Below are positions 1 to 64,000 of a stretch of 64,000 nt of DNA, piece by piece; the stretch's first letter is position 1; every line of letters begins with the position of its first letter. The notes beneath the pieces were generated by a model. That model was not told the origin of the DNA. It ran no database searches and saw only the letters and a list, made by a program, of their open reading frames with translations. The position numbers and the translations under genes are program-made. This stretch comes from Pyxicephalus adspersus (taxonomy: Eukaryota; Chordata; Amphibia; Anura; Pyxicephalidae). The DNA lies in assembly GCF_032062135.1 (NCBI RefSeq), contig NC_092861.1, positions 118,151,989 through 118,215,988 of the forward strand. The letters are read 5' to 3'.

Positions 1-3000
1 AACAGATTAGCATTAGAGAAGTACTAGTTTATGATGAGTAGGGGGTTAGATGACATTTATCTTTAAACACTTGTCCTGTTAAGATCATAATATGTGTCTG
101 TATGAGAAAGGAGAGAAACCACTAAAGCCCCAGTGATCTTCTGGTCTTTCTGTAGGAGAGAGAAGACTCTGTATTGCAAATAGAAGAGTTTAGAATAAAA
201 CTTTTAGTAATGAGTTTAACAGAATTGTTGTGTTTTACTTTCATTTTTTTGTGTAGTTTTGCAGAGCAATGCACCCCGGAATGATCTGTAGAACATCATC
301 TGCCATGTACTCAGGTAAGGAGACTCTTGTATATTGTGTCCTGCTTGTTTTGTCAGTAGGCTGACCCCTAGTAGGTGTTACCAACTTTTTGTCTTAGAGA
401 TGGATCTTCGGACATCTTGATTGATCCAGCTGGGATGACATAACTTGGCGTTGGTTGCCAGGAAAACCCAGCAATCCCGGCTTCCTTTGCACATGCCAGG
501 AATGTAATAACTCCGGCACAGGAAAGCCAGGATTGCTTGATCATCTCCAAGACAAATAGATGGTGACACACCTACTAGGGGTCAGCCTACTGACAAAACA
601 AGCAGGACACAATATACAAGAGTCTCCTTACCTGAACAGGGATAAATGAGTATTGTGGGTTTTGTTCCAATTTATATTTTAATGAAATTGACCTGTATAC
701 CAGGTTCCCCCCACAACAAAAACAACACTCCAGCAGAATAAGTAAAAACAGAGAAAACATGATTTTATCTATAAAGTATTTATTTTCTTTTAAGTTAAAC
801 AGGCCCTGTACAGCAGACACCATTGTAGTATTGTAACCAAATGAAAAGAAGAACAGTTTCCAAACTATACCTTTCAATAAAAAAAATAATGTTATTACAT
901 TAGCATTCTTTCCATAACAATGAAAATGCAACGCCGACCCCTCGCGCTGCCTACTCACGGCAGGAAGGGACTTGTGTTCCTCTTTTCTTTCTTCATTAGG
1001 CTGGGGATAAAATACGCTTAAATATAATTTACAGCAAATGACTTTGGCACACCATGTCATGTAAACATACCTAAATATCAAAAGCAGTTTTTTTTCCTTT
1101 TTGCAAGGTACTGTATGTCACAATGAGAATGCAGCATTTAAAAGGACTGAAAAGTTAAAAGCATGGTAACTACATTTACAACTTTTAAAAATTGTTAATT
1201 AGCAAAACAACCTGCCAGTACAGGATATGGAATAACAGAGAAGTTTCTGTGAAATGACAAGTTTAATTCATGAAAAAAAAGGCTTAAAGATCCCACAAGG
1301 AGTAGTGTATAGAGCTTTTGCATTTTTACAGCTGCTAGAAAAATGGCTGAATGAAAACACACCATATAACAAAAACATTATAAAATTCTACTAGATTCGG
1401 CATTATGAAATAAAATGTCCTGCTATTTTAGGGTCAGATTAGTGGATAAGTATAGCGAGATGAAACTTTGCTTTACAGACCATTATAACACCAAAAGAAT
1501 AAAATACATATACATGATATACTCTCATGCAAGCATTGCTGCAATATGAAGTGCATGAGGGGAACCGCATTTAACATGAACTGTGCCCAGGAAGGTCTTC
1601 ACAAGTTTTCATACAGGCCCTTAGAGACCTTTGCAGCTGCAGGCATTGTGGAGTAATTCATCAGAGCACCATCGCTGATGTTCAGTATGCCAGCTCATTC
1701 ACGATACCCACTTCCCAAAAAAAATTACTGCATGTTTACATTAGAGATTAGAATTCCAGAAGCCTGCTAAATTACTGCTAGGAGAGAGGAGCAGGGTGAG
1801 CAGAGCTGATTTAGAAAAACTTAGTGCTTCTTCTATGAACTTTGAAAATTACTGTACATACTAAAATACATTTTTTTACCTGAAAATGCCATTTAAAAAA
1901 TAGCCTGTGTCCCACCACTAGATGGCGATGTGTCTTCATGTAAAGTGTAAAACAAACTCTTGTCGTCATAGATACTGTTAAAGTTTGTTACACACATAAG
2001 GATACAGCTCCATCTACTGGTGACCAATAATGCACAACAGATTTTAATGGATACCTTGCTCTTAAATAAACAAATAAAAAGCCCAAAATATTTTAACCTA
2101 GAAAAAAAAAGGGAAAAAGATAAAAGGCGCACATGTGATTTTTTTTTTCCTCTTTTTAAATGTTTTAAAGACATACCATTACGGTTTCGAATGTTAGTAG
2201 TGAAGAACTCATTTTGTGCAATAGGTTTTGTAGGTACAGTCAATGTAGCTTTTTTTTGGTTTATATTTGATTATTTATGGTAGTTACTCCACAGTGTCTG
2301 AAGCTGCAGTGGTTAGCAAGGAAATGTTTTAAAACTCATTTACCGATTGTTACAAATATGTGACAATGTCATCTTGCCCATATTAAGTGACAATGTCTCT
2401 TTAAGGGCCCTTGTCACGCCTGAATGCCTTTACCTGCATCCCCTTGTTGCTCTTTCCTCGGAGAGCAACAGGAGTGCTGATTTTAGACCCAACTGCAATG
2501 CAAGAAGTGGCAAGGGAGCAGACAAATAAGAGACATAGGGATGCCTTTTGCAGAGACACCCTTTCATTGCCATAATTGGGCAAGGTGACAGTAACTCTAT
2601 AACCGTCCTTAGCCTGTATACAGTTGCACATTAAGAGAAACTTTTTTGTTTTTATAGCAGGGTTCGCCAGAACTTCTGTCAGGTTCTCAGTACAGTCTAC
2701 AGCCCAGCTAGAAAAGTTACAATTTTCTTTCTGACCACCTTTGACAGGAAGTAGGGAGTCAGCAATAAAAACAGAGCCTAAACCAGTCCCTATCTATAGA
2801 AGTGTTGGTATCATTTCACCTGTGAACCACCACTCACACTTTTACGGTCTCTAAAAACAAGTGTCATCTGGAATTCCACTTTACTAAAAAATATTATACA
2901 TCAAGAATTTATGGGGCAAAAATACCAATACAACTCATTGAAAATATGAGCTTGGCAGATTTCACAGTATTGCTTTTAGGAATACACGTGTAACTGTACA

Positions 3001-5722
3001 CAACCTGGGTGCCTGTTATCGCTCTGTAACTTTCAGCAGTTCACAGTTTTGTAATTTTCCTGAATTACAAATGACACAAGATGAGCAACTATATATGTAT
3101 GTATTCCACAAAGCTGACGTTCTCTTCTAGATGTCAAGTTTAGTGTGTAACAGTTGTGAAGGTCCTCATATATGAGTCGCTTAGCAGCCAACAAAGGTTA
3201 CTTTACATCCATATTGCTAATAATTGGAGTGCATATAGGGGGGGCCTGATGTTCCTGCAGAACCACTACCTGCTCTTGTAATAATTAATCAGCATAGATA
3301 TTCTAACTGATATCGATATGATTAGCACATATAGGTGGCCACTGGGCTTTATTAAGTCCATCAATCCTCTAGCAGTTCAGAAGGCACAAGGCTTGACTGT
3401 CCTAAATCAATCTCATGTCTATCTGGTGACCCGGATCTCACCAAGTTTTGCCAGTTACATAGAGAATTATTTGCACCAATGTTTTGTATTTTATTAATCA
3501 GCCAAACAGTAAATGACAATAATTAGCTTTTTCTCGTCTACATCCTGGGCAAAGATGTAATAATGGAACATTTTACAAAGGGACCTGCACATTTTCCTAT
3601 TGGCTGACTTAAATAAATAAACTTCAAACAATGCTCAATGCAGTCTATAATAAAATAATGGAGTATGAATAAACCAACAATTGTGTTGGTTAAACATACG
3701 GAAGTGGAAGTAGTCAGGTTTAAATAGGCTTCAGCTTCTATATGTCCTGCAAACAGGATTTAAAATGCAGGACACAAAGAATCCTGTCACAATTTATTCT
3801 TAACTAAACTTAAGTACATATACTGCTACTATTCCTACGTATTACCTATAAGGTCCTTACATGTGCAATATGTAATAAGTTTGGCAGTTTTTTATAGGTG
3901 ATATACAGCCAAATCTTGCAAGTTATGGGTTGGCTGTGGACTATGTGTACTCGTGCCTGCGCCATTATATTATTAGTTATACTTTAGTCCGGTCAAGTCA
4001 CATAAACTGGATCATTGCCACACTAAGCCCTATCACAAAACTGCCAAATAGTACAACCAACTGAATGTTTTTGTTAATGTTTGTTTGGTGAGTAAATTTA
4101 GCCATGATTTTATCACCAGCTTTATAAGGCAGCTCTGTATGTAATTATTCAGATTGCCTATTAATATCTATGGGCACCTAAACTCATTAGGTGTTCAGAC
4201 TGCCAGAAAGCACCTGCTAAGATACTGCCTCAGGTAATATAAAACAAAGGCTGGCTAGGTTATTGGGCCAAGCTGCTTTGCTGGACATGAAGACCATTAT
4301 TTATGTGAATAGATTTCTGCTGTAAATGTTAAAGCTGACCTGTAGCCACTCTTGGTTACATTTATGTTTCTGATTCCCAGCTACGTGAATGTGTATAGCT
4401 TTACATTTTAAGTCACTTGTGGTTTAACCTGCTAAAGGGCCAAGCAGTACATCAGATGGCCAATTTGGGTGGCTGCAGTGTTCTAACTTACAGGGACATC
4501 TACACAAATGGCGCCATCATTTAAGAACAGAAACGCCATGCTTACAACCCGTGTAGAGGGCCGGTGCGTTTTCCGGGTTCTCTCCCACAGACTAGTGACT
4601 GTATTGCCAAGTTGACCACTTGGGAAAAATTCACTTGGCTAAGATTTAGGTTTTCAGAATAAAATAATTTTGCATGGCTACAGTTTAGCATTAACATTAT
4701 CACACATGCTCTTCTGATGAAGACTTTGACTATAAATGGTTTTAGGTATCCTTGTAAGCTAAGTTATCACTTTTATAAATCTTTTAAAAGACTTCCTAAT
4801 TGAGGATGTTATTTTCCTACTTTTAAACACTGAACAGGTTTATAGGTCAAAGTGTTTACTTTCACATTTAAAAAGATAGCTCCTTAGCAAAGAGAAATTG
4901 AAAAAGAGAAGATCAGTTTAACATTGACAAGGGATAGGAAAGAGTCCTTTTGTAAATTAAATTACTCTAGACTTGAAATTTCACTGATTTAGAAAGCCAT
5001 TTCAAAAAAGAAAGTATTATTATCATTCTGATCAAACAAAAGAAAGAAGATAAAAATCATTCTGACACAACTAAAACGCACACATATTCACTCAAAGCTC
5101 AAGTGAGAAAATACAAAACTTCTGGAAGCGACTGAACTGAGCAAATATGATCTTCTATCAATAACTTGATGAGGACTAGTAAATTTAAATCTCTTTATAC
5201 AACACAAAAATGGTTCTACTGTCCTGATTTCTCAGGCACCACCTCCAACCAAGGAAGTATTGCATTTATTCAGTTTTCTGAGAAGCTGCAAACATACTTT
5301 GAAATATGTTCAGATCAAAGGATCTGGACCACTTTTCCCCAGTAAAGAAAATGTTTTTAGATAGATATATATATATAAAAAAAACTATGTCCACAGAAAT
5401 GCCAGATATGATTTACCATTTTTGTTTCAAGCGTGTATCTATACCTCCCCTCTTGCAAAGTAACAGTTTATTTTGTTGATTTTCCTCAAGGGCCCACGTA
5501 CAGTGATACAATACTGTTAACCAATCACAACAAAGAGCTGATGAAGGCCCTGGTCTTGAAATTCTTCTCCCAGACTACATCCCACATTCCAATGTCAAGA
5601 TGGAATACTGAGGTATATAAAATTCCGCAGAACGTTCAACAAAAACATCTGCAATGCGTTCGGAATCAATGTCCATGAAATGATGCTTATTTCCCCCAAC
5701 TTTTCCCTGCTGTTAAGACTTC
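1..5722 (-). other. GALNT2 3' UTR and downstream flank
   Basis: No coding exon was recognised here. The 3' UTR must begin at 5722 and run to lower coordinates. Candidate minus-strand AATAAA signals are at 5472-5467, 5270-5265, 3798-3793, 3495-3490 and 3353-3348; which one is used cannot be decided. The remainder is AT-rich, with repeat-like patches around 900-970, 1905-2030 and 2340-2600 and the inverted repeat at 311-635. Confidence 0.6.
311..635. repeat. 68-bp perfect inverted repeat with 189-bp partly paired loop
   Basis: The arms at 311-378 and 568-635 are exact reverse complements over 68 bases. Pairing continues imperfectly inward (for example gtcttagagatgga at 391-404 opposite tcatctccaagac at 541-553). 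I see no clear target-site duplication. The middle (about 405-560) resembles the repeat at 60300-60480. It may be a recent inverted-repeat transposon copy or an inverted duplication. Confidence 0.85.
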
Positions 5723-59602
<53,880 letters not shown>

Positions 59603-59920
59603 TGCTCTTCAATAGCACCAGGCAGAGAATACTGACAGAAGAGAGAGCCGTACGCTAGCTGACGACCGTCCTCCCTCCTCCTCCGCCGCCTCCGTGCAGC
59701 GTCAATCAATCCCACCCTCTACCTCTGGCTCTCCTTTTGGCACTGACTCGTTTGACTGCAACAAGGCCAGCAAGCAGGAAACAGCGAGCATCATCAGGTC
59801 ATAGGGCAAAGGTTAAGCTGTGTCTGGTCAGCCAATCGGAGATCACGGAGGGGGTTGCCGGTAGAGAAGGGTGGGATCACTCGCGTTGCCATGGTTACTG
59901 TACGCCGTTTCTTCTGGGCT
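59603..59920 (-). promoter_or_regulatory. GALNT2 5' UTR and CpG-rich promoter
   Basis: The bases upstream of the ATG are GC-rich with many CpG dinucleotides, unlike the AT-rich introns. No TATA box is seen, and the first 100 bases lack ATG on the minus strand. A CCAAT box with NF-Y-like context lies at 59831-59840 and an RFX-type X-box at 59885-59898. The transcription start cannot be placed from sequence alone. Confidence 0.7.
59885..59898. promoter_or_regulatory. X-box-like palindrome (RFX site)
   Basis: The 14 bases gttgccatggttac form two GTNRCC half-sites facing each other with an AT spacer. This fits the RFX consensus except for one base in the second half. It is about 285 bases upstream of the GALNT2 ATG, inside the CpG-rich block. 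Confidence 0.5.
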
Positions 59921-60229
59921 GTATTCCACCTTCTTTGGCTGCGGGAAGGGGCAGCTGCCGAGTTCCTGAGATTATTTTTTCTATATGTTCAATTGTGTAC
60001 AGTAGGAATGTACAGTACTGTGATTGGGGTTTATATACAAGTGTGCAGAGGAAATGTCCTAATAAAAGTTGGCTGCTGAAACCAATATTCTGTTTTGTTC
60101 CTTTCATACATACAGACCATAGTGACTAAAAGTCAATGTACGGGCAATTCTATTGGATAATAGAATTCCTAATATTTTATTTCTTGTGTACTATTGGGGG
60201 AATTTCCAGTCACTTCCTGTCCAGGAGCC

Positions 60230-60520
60230 TGGTGCAACAGGAAGTTAGAGGAATTACTCCAGGTTTCAGGCATTAAAACAGAATAAACTTCGATATAGTT
60301 ATCTGTCCCCCGTTCTATCCCAGGGTGCCACAATCTTTGGCCATCTTGATTGGCTGGGATGACACGGTAACTCCCACACAAGCTGGGAGCTGGGATTGCA
60401 CATGTGCAGCTCAGGTGTTGGCTGTTCCAGGCAGGTAGAAATGGTTATTGCGGAAGGGATATCGCCTGTCCCTTTGTACAGTAATACCATGCCTGATCCT
60501 AAATTTGTAAGAAAATTAAA
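60230..60520. mobile_element. Unclassified repeat, copy 1
   Basis: Contains ggccatcttgattggctggg and, on the minus strand, a stretch translating KGTGDIPSAI. The plus strand of 61660-61850 translates KGTGNVPSAK, so the two are copies in opposite orientation. Related to 405-560. The reading frames are not thought to be genes. Confidence 0.5.
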
Positions 60521-60699
60521 CAATTATTTGCTCTTCCCAGAGCTCCAAGTACCACTACTATCATTTTCAGGTGTGTTAAATGCTTGATCCCCTATTGCAT
60601 GCTGTTTTCTCGCCATCCCCTGGGTCACTGCTATGCCATGTAGTGATGAAGCAGCTAGCAGGAGGCACCACATAATCCAAGAGGGTTGGCACTCCATGA

Positions 60700-61015
60700 C
60701 AGTGCTTACCAACCTTTCAGACCTTACAAACCACTAAATCCATGAAATTTGGACCGCACATGCGGGGGGAGCTGTGTGTCACCTAAAAGGGAATGAACTT
60801 GCCGGAACCCGGCCCCTCTCCAATTGCAGGCTCCAATCTGCTTGCTAAACATCCTGGGGGGACAGTAGTGCAAGGCTGTGGACACAACTTTTGTCTGTCC
60901 CCCCAGGATGTTTAGCAAGCAGGTCTGAGCCAGCGATGGGAGAGTGGGCAAGTTGTGTCCATACAGGGGACAGAGCCGCGGACCACCAAAATGTTCTCAT
61001 AGACCACCAGTGGTG
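60700..61015. mobile_element. hAT-like MITE, family C, diverged copy
   Basis: Shares cagtgcttaccaaccttt at the left and the ggaccgcacatgcgg, gtgtgtcacctaaaaggga, agagtgggcaagttgtgtc and gccgcggaccacc blocks with 15375-15701. It includes the 28-bp perfect inverted repeat at 60838-60922. Confidence 0.7.
60838..60922. repeat. 28-bp perfect inverted repeat, 29-bp loop
   Basis: The arms at 60838-60865 and 60895-60922 are exact reverse complements (starting ctgcttgctaaacatcc). They lie at the centre of a family C element. Confidence 0.95.
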
Positions 61016-61659
61016 TCTGGACTTATACAACAGAAGCAGTGCCTGACGTTGCCAGGTGAGGGCCCCTGTGCAGGACTGACTTAAAACCCCCAACCAAGCT
61101 GATTTAGGGCCCCATGGGGGTCCCTTGTGGCTGAGAAGGGGCCCTGTGTAGTGGCTCAGCTTGCTCCTCTCTTTGTCTGCCCCTGAAGAGTGGAAAGAAT
61201 GGGCTTGCTGCCTGCCATACAGATAAATATTTACCTGCTTCTTTCACACGAGTTAGTTAAAGGCCCAACTGCAAAAGACTGGATCATGTATAATTCCCTC
61301 ACTTTTTTGCTCTGGTGAGTCAGGAAGCCATATAAAGCAATACCAAACCTACAGATATTGTTAGAGTGGTCCTGAACTCAAAAAAATATAGATTTTGCTA
61401 TAGACATGCTATAGACAAACCTGGCAGCATTTAGGTAGTGGGGGGTTTGTGATGGGGAAAATGGGTGTGTGGCAATGTTGGGGGTGGTTATAAGTTGAAG
61501 TGGTTGTATTGTGTACCAATAATAGGCAATAGCATGAAGGTGACACTGACAGGCAGATATTACTAACAACCAGAATAGATTGGTCAGGATGGTGGGAGTT
61601 ACCAATCGGTGCAGTGCAGTGTTCCTGTCTGCTAGTCATGATATAACTAAAGTTCCACT

Positions 61660-61850
61660 TTGAAAAATACACAATCAGGCAGGTGGTTTTTACAAAAGGG
61701 TACAGGCAATGTCCCTTCTGCAAAACCTGTTCTTACCTGCCTAGATTTTGCTGTGCTGCGCATCCTTGCGCATGCCAAGAGTGTGATCCCAGCCAATCAG
61801 GATAAACAAAGGTTGTCTCTAGGAAGAAAAGAAGAAGGAAGATTGCGGCT
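61660..61850. mobile_element. Unclassified repeat, copy 2
   Basis: Opposite orientation to 60230-60520: acaaaagggtacaggcaatg and gatcccagccaatcaggata are shared in reversed order. Confidence 0.5.
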
Positions 61851-62737
61851 CTCTTGATGGAAGGCCAGATCAGATTTAGAAAAGGAAGTGGTCAGGAAAA
61901 AGTTAGGGCATGTTCACACTTTCGAAAAGCGCAATATACAGCAACTCACAGCAGTGCATTGGCAAGGTGCATTAGGGGTGCCAATTAGAATAGGCACATT
62001 AGAATGTGCCTTTGATTTTGTTATCACAAAACAGGTCAGGTCACCTTATTCTATTTGTGAACATTTGGCATAAAAAATTACTGAATTGTCTCTACTCTAG
62101 AATTCAAGAGGGCATACAAACTCTTATACACTAAGAGACATAATGTGATTCCAAAAGGCAAAGGACAATTGTTTTTTCTATTGATAGATAGATGTAGACT
62201 TGAAGTAAACTAAAGAGATCAGCATAACACAACCACAACGCAGAACTTTGCTATGTATGGGCAGATATGTCTACATGTCTATACAAAAACTATATAAACC
62301 ATATAAAAATGTACAAACTATACAAAGAAATAGGGTTTTAAAAACATCTGTTCCACACTCCTATGATAAGTTGAATATTTTCCTAAATTGTGGATATATT
62401 GGTGGAACCAGAAGAACCACATGCATAGATCTTTTGCAAAATAAGCCTAATAATTTAAATGGAGCATCTGCTAAAATATTATAGCATATAATAAAAACCA
62501 CCTTGCCAGAACTAATGAAAATTGTATGGTATAATATTTAGTAGATCTGGAAATTGGCTGCTAAAATATACTGCAAAGTACAATTTTGGCTCTAAAAGCT
62601 CCATTCCATATGAAAATTGTACCTCTCTTCCTGTCCGGTTTATTATTATTAAAAAGTATTTATATAGTGACAACATATTACCTATTACAACATATTGTGC
62701 TGTAATAATAAACAAAGTTTGTACTATTCTCTATCTT

Positions 62738-63080
62738 TAGGTACAACTAAGGTCTGTACCCTTCTTTCAAGGTGCAACTAAAATTAGCACCCTTCTCTCT
62801 CCTTAGGTCCATATAAGTTCTGTACCCTTCTTTGTCTCTAGGTCTAGCTAAAATAGGTCCAGCTAAAATCTGTACCCCTGTTTCCCTATGTCTAACTAAA
62901 ACCTGTACCCATCTTTGTCCCTAGGTCCAATTAAGGTCTCTACTGTTCTTCTTTAGGTCCAAGTAAAGTCTGTACCCGTCTGTGTCCCTGGGTCCAGCTA
63001 AGGTCTAGACCCTTTTTTCCCACATAAGTCCCATCTAAGGTTTGTACCACAATTTGTCCCTAGGTCTGACTAAGATCCAA
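62738..63080. repeat. Degenerate minisatellite
   Basis: About eight imperfect units of roughly 35-45 bp, built around aggtccaactaaggtctgta followed by cccttctttgtccct. Unit length varies, so it is old. Confidence 0.8.
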
Positions 63081-63537
63081 GGTTAACGTTAACAGTAAAA
63101 GTGTTAATAAATTCTGCTGCCTATACCTACCTACCTAGTTTTCTTTCCTTTACTAATGCATTTTCCTTCAGATGGTTAGTTTGTGTTACCGAGGTTTGTG
63201 AGAAATTTACATTAAGACAAGCAATGTCTAGAAATATGCACAAAACTGAAGCTGATCTGAGAGGTTCCAGAACTACAATTTTATTTGTGTACCAAAAATA
63301 TCTTTACTGAACCAGATGAAATTGTAATTTACTGTATTGAGGAAACTATCAAAAGGCTATGTTTTCCAACCCAAGTGGCTCCTGTGACACTTATGACAAA
63401 AGTAAGTGTATTACTTGAATTTCGCCACATCCAAAAAATTACATAGATTTGAAAACAGCCAGTGATGAACACATACTGCATTAGACTTCTATTTAATCTA
63501 CAGCGCTGCAAATTATGTTGGCTCTGTATAAATCCTG

Positions 63538-63539
<2 letters not shown>

Positions 63540-63568
<29 letters not shown>

Positions 63569-63569
63569 A
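63540..63569. repeat. TTA/ATT microsatellite
   Basis: About nine TAT units at the end of a short ctacagcgctg...aaatcctg repeat that starts near 63485. Confidence 0.85.
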
Positions 63570-63575
63570 TAATAA

Positions 63576-63835
63576 TGTCTGCAGTACATGACCATCTCCC
63601 ATAGCATGTTTGCTGTCTCTGACCAGCTCCCGAAGCATGTTATTAGTTTCTGATTATAGTAAATCTGGCCAGCTTCTACAGCCTCTCTGCAGTCTATGAC
63701 TCTCTTCTCTAAAACGTCTCTGCAATCTCTTACCATCCTTTGCAACATTCCTACAATCTCTCATCAACTGCTTTAGCATGCCTTTAATATTTTCCATTTT
63801 TAGTAGCATTTTTCTATGTCTCTGACTGTTATGTA
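63576..63835. repeat. Degenerate ~30-bp repeat array
   Basis: Recurring catgtttgctgtctctgacc-like units (gcatgt, ctctgac, cagct) about 30 bp apart. The minus-strand reading frame has a matching period of about 10-11 residues, which is why it stays open; it is not a gene. Confidence 0.6.
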
Positions 63836-64000
63836 CTGCATTAACTACATTGATTTCCTGTAGAGCTATTTTGTGATGTCAAAGGGAACACTTGAAGGTC
63901 CCCTATAATAAATACATTGACCATCACTACTGTAAAAAAATCAGATTATAGTTAGTAGACTGATGAAAATGTAATTACACAAATGTTGCACTATTTTTTG

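Larger units (their letters stand above)
61016..64000. other. Distal 5' flank of GALNT2
   Basis: Beyond the features listed, this holds scattered old repeats (61345-61640; a gttcacac-type element near 61908-62070) and no recognisable exon. No neighbouring gene is reached. Confidence 0.6.

Noticed and set aside
587..1081. 164-codon minus-strand frame
   Set aside because: Low-complexity hydrophobic and basic translation of repeat-like DNA; no recognisable domain.
59737..60129. 130-codon plus-strand frame upstream of GALNT2 as a possible divergent gene
   Set aside because: It crosses from CpG-rich promoter into AT-rich DNA, has no domain, and looks like chance openness in GC-rich sequence.
62738..63080. 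CRISPR-like array
   Set aside because: Units are degenerate and of uneven length with no unique spacers; the context is an animal genome.

Overview
This is animal genomic DNA, not a compact microbial genome. Coding sequence is a small fraction, exons are short and bounded by GT/AG splice sites, and the introns are full of miniature inverted-repeat elements. One gene fills most of the window: GALNT2, polypeptide N-acetylgalactosaminyltransferase 2, the Golgi enzyme that starts mucin-type O-glycosylation. It lies on the minus strand, from its ATG at 59602 to its stop at 5723. I resolved 15 of an expected 16 coding exons, with phases that join without a break from exon 1 to 7 and from 9 to 16. 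Exon 8 is absent from the assembled bases; it should lie between 19295 and 31142, most likely in the run of N at 23898-24349. The inferred protein is about 562 residues. The repeat landscape and the divergence from mammalian GALNT2 suggest an amphibian, probably a frog; that is inference.

Layout from high to low coordinates. 59603-64000 is the 5' flank: a CpG-rich, TATA-less promoter, then repeats, then two degenerate tandem arrays at 62.7-63.8 kb. 45.2-59.5 kb is intron 1, with many inverted-repeat elements and a broken retrogene-like reading frame at 46670-47054. 31-45 kb holds exons 2-7. 19.3-31.1 kb is a disturbed stretch with two assembly gaps, a perfect head-to-tail 1981-bp duplication and a pair of diverged inverted arms of about 420 bp. 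5.7-19.3 kb holds exons 9-16 with a LINE nested in a MITE, hAT-like and piggyBac-like MITEs, and tRNA-derived SINEs. 1-5722 is the 3' UTR and downstream flank, with a 68-bp perfect inverted repeat near the left edge.

I found no operon, CRISPR array, RNA gene or intact second protein-coding gene, and no convincing new biological system. The points most worth following are the missing exon 8 and the associated assembly problems, the tandem duplication, the retrogene-like frame in intron 1, the several long perfect inverted repeats, and the intron positions in the lectin domain.
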